Made by a program: the position numbers and the translations under genes. Source: an uncultured Verrucomicrobiae bacterium (GTDB lineage Bacteria; Verrucomicrobiota; Verrucomicrobiia; Verrucomicrobiales; Akkermansiaceae). Taken from it: a DNA stretch of 10,669 nt. Below the pieces are notes generated by a model. The model had not been told where the DNA came from, searched no databases, and saw only the letters and a program-made list of their open reading frames with translations. Each line of letters begins with the position of its first letter. The stretch's first letter is position 1. The stretch lies in the NCBI GenBank assembly GCA_937957985.1, contig CALGOH010000216.1, positions 1-10,669 on the forward strand, read 5' to 3'. Below are positions 7,565-10,669 of this stretch, piece after piece.

Positions 7565-9366
7565 GGGATCAGGAGGGAGGCGACGATCCAGAGCAGGATG
7601 TTGAGCGGCAGTCCGACTTTGACGAAATCCTTGAAGTGGTAACCGCCCGCGCCGAAGACGTAGGTGTTGGTCTGGTAGCCGATCGGCGTGGCGAACGACG
7701 CGCTCGCCCCGAACATCACCGCGACAAGCAGGGGCGTCGGCGAGACCTCGACCGCCTCGGCGATCCGGATCGCGATCGGTGCCAGCACCACGGCCACGGC
7801 GTTGTTCGAGATCAGCTCGGTCATCACGCTGGCGAGCAGGTAGATGCCGCAGAGAATTCCCCACGGACCGAGCGGACCCAGCCAGTCGGCCACATGGGTC
7901 GCCAGCGTCGTCGCGCCGCCGGTCTTGTCCATCGCCGAGCCGATCACCAGCATGCCGATGATCAGCAGCAGGATCTTCCAGTCGACCGCGTCGTAGGCTT
8001 CGCGCGGGCGCAGGCAGCCGGTGACCAGGACGAACAGGGCGGCAATGAAGGCGGCGGCGAAGGTGTCGAAATCGATGCCCGGCAGCCCGATCCAGGCGAA
8101 GTTGAACGATGCGAGGAAGACGAAGAGGATGATGCCCGCCAGCGCGTACGGCGCCTTCCTCAGGTTGAACGACTCGGCGGTCGGCTCGGAGAGCGTGATG
8201 AAGTCGCGCTCGCCCTTCAGGCGCTCGATGCCCTCGCGCGAACCCTCGACGAGCAGGGTGTCGCCGAAGTCGAGGCGGAGGGTCTCGAAGTTCCGCGTGA
8301 TGTTCTGGCCTTCGCGGTGGATGGCGAGGATCAGCGCCCCGAACCGCTGGCGGAAGGCGATCTCGGTGAGCGTGCGGCCCGCCAGCGACGAGTTCGGACC
8401 GATCATCCCCTCCAGCAGGACGGCCTCGCGCTTTTCCATCGGCTGCAGGTCCTGCTCGCGCAGCCCCACGTTCACGTCGTCGGCCTTCGAAAGCTCGGCG
8501 ACACCCTTCGTCCCGGTGCGGATCAGCAAGCGGTCGCCTTCCTCAAGGACAATGCGGTCGAGCCCCTCCTCCAGCACGTGTCCCCGGCGCCTCACCTCGA
8601 TGATCTTGAGCTTCCGCGAACGTCCCTCCAGCACCTCGACACCGGGCTTGCCGATCAGCGGCGAGCCGGAGGGAACCGCTGCCTGGATCAGAAATTCACG
8701 ACCCTTGGCGGCGTCGAGAAGGGTCGCCAGCGTGTCCCGAGCCGGCAGCAGCTTCGCCCCGAAGAGCCACAGGTAGCCGCCTCCGACGATCGCGAACGCC
8801 ACCCCCAGCGGCGCAATCGAAAACAGCTCGAATTCCGCCACCCCGGCCTCGCGGGCGATGCCGTCGACCAGGATGTTCGTCGAGGTGCCCGCCATCGAGC
8901 ACACCCCGCCGAGGATGCAGGCATAGGACATCGGCAGCAGCAGGCGCGAGGGCTTCGCCCCGCTGTCCCGGCAGAACCCGAGGATCACCGGCAGCAGGAT
9001 CACCACCAGCGGCGTGTTGTTCACGAAGGCGGAGCACACCGCGCAGACGATGAGCAGGGCCGCCAGCGCCCGCCGTTCCGAACCCTTCGCCACCATGTTG
9101 AAGAGACGCCCCAGCCTGGCGATCTGACCGGTGCGCTCGAGAGCCGCGCTGATGATGAACAGGGCCCCGATGGTCACCGGCGCCGGGTTCGAGAACGCCG
9201 CCAGCACCTCGCCGGGCTCGAGGATGCCGACGACCAGCAGCACGCCCGCCCCGACGAGCGCGATCAGTTCGACCGAGAGGCGCCCCCACAGGAACGCGCC
9301 GAAGACCCCGAGCACCAGGGCGAAGACGAAGGGCTGTTGCCACTCGGCAGGCATGCCCGGAAGCAT
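7546..9366 (-). CDS. SLC13-family permease with two TrkA-C (RCK_C) domains
   Basis: An inner-membrane transporter of the divalent anion:Na+ symporter type (about 606 residues from the ATG at 9366). Two membrane halves flank a soluble centre. The first half has several helices (about 12-205 in this numbering), with the hairpin AFVNNTPLVV and the GTSTNILV substrate/sodium motif. The centre (about 223-395) holds two RCK_C-like domains, each with the LxEGDxLLI-type closing strand. The second half (about 406-603) has TELISNNAVAVVLAPIA and TPIGYQTN, the counterparts of the first-half motifs. The substrate is not determinable: relatives carry dicarboxylates, sulfate or other anions, and RCK_C suggests ligand gating. 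Starts: TTG 9390, ATG 9366 or ATG 9354; no convincing Shine-Dalgarno separates them and 9366 is a choice. It is convergent with the hydrolase and divergent from the SPFH gene. Confidence 0.92.
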   Translation of the reverse strand: MLPGMPAEWQQPFVFALVLGVFGAFLWGRLSVELIALVGAGVLLVVGILEPGEVLAAFSNPAPVTIGALFIISAALERTGQIARLGRLFNMVAKGSERRALAALLIVCAVCSAFVNNTPLVVILLPVILGFCRDSGAKPSRLLLPMSYACILGGVCSMAGTSTNILVDGIAREAGVAEFELFSIAPLGVAFAIVGGGYLWLFGAKLLPARDTLATLLDAAKGREFLIQAAVPSGSPLIGKPGVEVLEGRSRKLKIIEVRRRGHVLEEGLDRIVLEEGDRLLIRTGTKGVAELSKADDVNVGLREQDLQPMEKREAVLLEGMIGPNSSLAGRTLTEIAFRQRFGALILAIHREGQNITRNFETLRLDFGDTLLVEGSREGIERLKGERDFITLSEPTAESFNLRKAPYALAGIILFVFLASFNFAWIGLPGIDFDTFAAAFIAALFVLVTGCLRPREAYDAVDWKILLLIIGMLVIGSAMDKTGGATTLATHVADWLGPLGPWGILCGIYLLASVMTELISNNAVAVVLAPIAIRIAEAVEVSPTPLLVAVMFGASASFATPIGYQTNTYVFGAGGYHFKDFVKVGLPLNILLWIVASLLIPLIWEF

Positions 9367-9502
9367 CGGTCCCGCGAGCGGTCGAACCAAGCCCGAAACG
9401 CCATGGCATTCCCACCCGCCCGTTCCATTTCCGACCCCGATTTCTCATTGCCACGCCCCCTGTGATTCCCGAGCCTGCCACGAACCTCAAAGCACTATCG
9501 AC

Positions 9503-10579
9503 ATGGGCATCATGGACTTCATCAAAGGGGAACTGCTCGAGATCCTCGAGTGGCAGGACGACTCGCGCGACACCATCGCCTGGCGCTTTCCGGACAACGA
9601 CGCGGCGATCAAGAACGGCGCCCAACTCATCGTGCGCGAGAGCCAGACGGCCCAGTTCGTCTACCTCGGCCAGTTCGGCGACACCTTCGGCCCCGGCAAG
9701 CACACGCTGCAGACCGAGAACATCCCGGTCCTGACGCGGCTCAAGGGCTGGAAGTACGGATTCCAGTCGCCCTTCAAGGCCGACTGCTACTTCGTCAACA
9801 CCCGCCTCTTCACCGGCAACAAGTGGGGCACCTCCAACCCCATCATGCTGCGCGACCCCGACTTCGGCATCGTCCGCGCCCGCGCCTTCGGCACCTACGA
9901 CTTCAAGGTCACCAACGTGCAGACCTTCCTCAAGGAGGTCTCCGGCTCCGATCACGACTTCCGCGTCGATGAGTTCGCCGACACGATGCGCTCGCGGGTC
10001 GTGAGCATCTTCTCCGAGGCGCTCGCCCAGTCCGGCGTGCCGGTGCTCGACGTCGCCACCCGCTACTCGGAACTCGGCGCCGCCCTGCTGCCGCTGATCA
10101 ACCCGATCATGGGCACGAAGTACGGCCTCGAGATCGACTCGTTCATCGTCGAGAACGTCAGCGTCCCGCCGGAGGTCGAGGAGGCCATCGACAAGCGCTC
10201 GGCGATGTCCGCCATCGGCAATCTCAACGACTACGTGAAGTACCAGATGGGCCAGGGCATGGCATCGGGAGAAGGCGGCGGCGGCGGTGCCGCCGGCATG
10301 GCCAGCGAGATGGCGATCGGCTTCGCCATGGCCCAGCAGATGATGCAGCAGACCAACCTCACGGGCACGCCTCCCCCGCTGCCCGGCCAGCCCGGAGCAC
10401 CGGCCGCGCCGGTGGCGCAAAGCCCCGACATTCTCGACCCGGCGACCGTCGCCCGCATGCTCGGCGTCGCCGAGGCCGACGTGATGGCCGAGATCGAGGC
10501 CGGCAACCTCGCCGCCAAGAAGATCGGCTCCGCCCACCGCATCACCCGCGACGCCCTCGACGCCTTCCTCGCCCGGTAG
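9503..10579 (+). CDS. SPFH-domain (YdjI/virion-core-like) protein with C-terminal excisionase-like HTH
   Basis: A 358-residue soluble protein. Residues 1-245 match the YdjI-type SPFH family closely: MDFIKGELLEILEW at the start, QLIVRESQTAQFVYLGQFGDTFGPGKH (41-67), the WKYGFQSPFKAD segment (83-94), RLFTGNKWGTSNP (101-113), FADTMRSRVVSIF (158-170) and IVENVSVPPEVEEAIDKR (215-232). There is no transmembrane helix. A Met/Gly/Ala-rich helix (about 248-283) and a Pro-rich linker (289-308) lead to a tail at 309-357 that fits the HTH_17 excisionase fold: LDPATVARMLGV, then a second helix, a turn with AAKKIGSAHRIT, and a final helix DALDAFLA. Relatives more often end in zinc ribbons or other short modules. 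SPFH proteins assemble membrane-associated scaffolds; a DNA-binding role for the tail is only inferred. ATG 9503 suits the conserved N-terminus; no Shine-Dalgarno is visible. A truncated gene follows 55 nt downstream. Confidence 0.9.
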   Translation: MGIMDFIKGELLEILEWQDDSRDTIAWRFPDNDAAIKNGAQLIVRESQTAQFVYLGQFGDTFGPGKHTLQTENIPVLTRLKGWKYGFQSPFKADCYFVNTRLFTGNKWGTSNPIMLRDPDFGIVRARAFGTYDFKVTNVQTFLKEVSGSDHDFRVDEFADTMRSRVVSIFSEALAQSGVPVLDVATRYSELGAALLPLINPIMGTKYGLEIDSFIVENVSVPPEVEEAIDKRSAMSAIGNLNDYVKYQMGQGMASGEGGGGGAAGMASEMAIGFAMAQQMMQQTNLTGTPPPLPGQPGAPAAPVAQSPDILDPATVARMLGVAEADVMAEIEAGNLAAKKIGSAHRITRDALDAFLAR

Positions 10580-10599
10580 CGCGCCTCACCTGCCAGTGG

Positions 10600-10618
10600 C
10601 ATGACCGTCCCGGTCATG
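10600..10618. repeat. Perfect 8-bp inverted repeat between the SPFH gene and the next gene
   Basis: CATGACCG at 10600-10607 pairs perfectly with CGGTCATG at 10611-10618, leaving a 3-base loop (TCC). It begins 21 bases after the SPFH stop and ends 16 bases before the next ATG. No T-tract follows, so it may be an attenuating hairpin, a transcript-stability element or an operator-like palindrome rather than a full intrinsic terminator. Confidence 0.45.
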
Positions 10619-10634
10619 AACGTGTGAGCCCGCC

Positions 10635-10669
10635 ATGTCCAGCGAGCCCCCGCCCATCCCCGACGACCA
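10635..10669 (+). CDS. Start of a downstream gene, cut by the right edge
   Basis: An ATG at 10635 opens a frame reading MSSEPPPIPDD, followed by two leftover bases. The proline-rich start and the same-strand position 55 nt after the SPFH gene suggest a real, co-oriented gene. I recall zinc-ribbon proteins following YdjI-type SPFH genes with similar starts, but eleven residues cannot establish this. No Shine-Dalgarno precedes it. Confidence 0.5.
   Translation, partial: MSSEPPPIPDD

Noticed and set aside
7636..9465. Long plus-strand open frame (609 codons) over the SLC13 permease gene
   Set aside because: Antisense to a clear transporter; its translation is Arg/Gln/Asp-rich without any motif.
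9131..9502. Upstream extension of the SPFH frame
   Set aside because: It lies antisense to the permease N-terminus; the conserved SPFH start (MGIMDFIK) begins at 9503.
9367..9502. Search for divergent promoters between permease and SPFH genes
   Set aside because: A TTGCCA at 9448-9453 has no acceptable -10 partner, and no other convincing pair was found on either strand.
8696..10537. Minus-strand open frame (613 codons) over the permease start and SPFH gene
   Set aside because: Crosses two real genes and the intergenic region between them, and has no family resemblance.

Overview
The window is GC-rich bacterial chromosome (apart from one AT-rich patch near 3590-3635) and is almost fully coding. 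It holds eight complete genes and two genes cut by the window edges. Resemblance of several proteins to families I associate with Verrucomicrobiota (relatives of Luteolibacter or Haloferula) suggests that phylum. The signs are a large unclassified membrane protein, an esterase with a Phe-GGGW oxyanion loop, and an SPFH protein with an added helix-turn-helix. This taxonomic call is from memory and unverified. I see no tRNA, rRNA, CRISPR array, insertion sequence, phage gene or attachment site.

Layout. On the minus strand, 2569-1 carries an Ada-C-like O6-alkylguanine-DNA alkyltransferase (2048-2569), followed 50 nt later by a multi-pass membrane protein of unknown function (1997 down to the left edge). 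Divergent from these, the plus strand has a secreted protein of unknown function (2668-3540). Then comes a likely operon: a periplasmic N-acetylmuramoyl-L-alanine amidase (3640-4233), the bifunctional NAD(P)HX repair enzyme (4339-5811), a secreted DsbD-N-terminal-like protein (5853-6665) and a secreted alpha/beta-hydrolase (6706-7545). An SLC13-type permease with two TrkA-C/RCK_C domains (7546-9366, minus) is convergent with the hydrolase, and their stop codons abut. Divergent from the permease is an SPFH/YdjI-type protein with a C-terminal excisionase-like HTH (9503-10579), then a short inverted repeat and the first 11 codons of another gene (10635 to the right edge).

How the genes relate. 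Most is housekeeping: DNA alkylation repair, peptidoglycan trimming, cofactor repair and ion or organic-anion transport. The block 3640-7545 mixes exported proteins with one cytoplasmic repair enzyme; the spacing (105, 41 and 40 nt) fits co-transcription, but no common pathway is evident. The SPFH gene and the truncated gene after it may form an envelope or membrane-associated module like B. subtilis ydjGHI, but the deciding part lies outside the window.

Gene-free stretches are all short (the longest, about 136 nt, is 9367-9502), so no large unexplained region exists. Most starts lack a recognisable Shine-Dalgarno sequence; the clear exceptions are 2569 and 6706. I find no convincing undescribed system; the best leads are the HTH-tailed SPFH protein with its cut-off neighbour and the unclassified membrane protein at the left edge.
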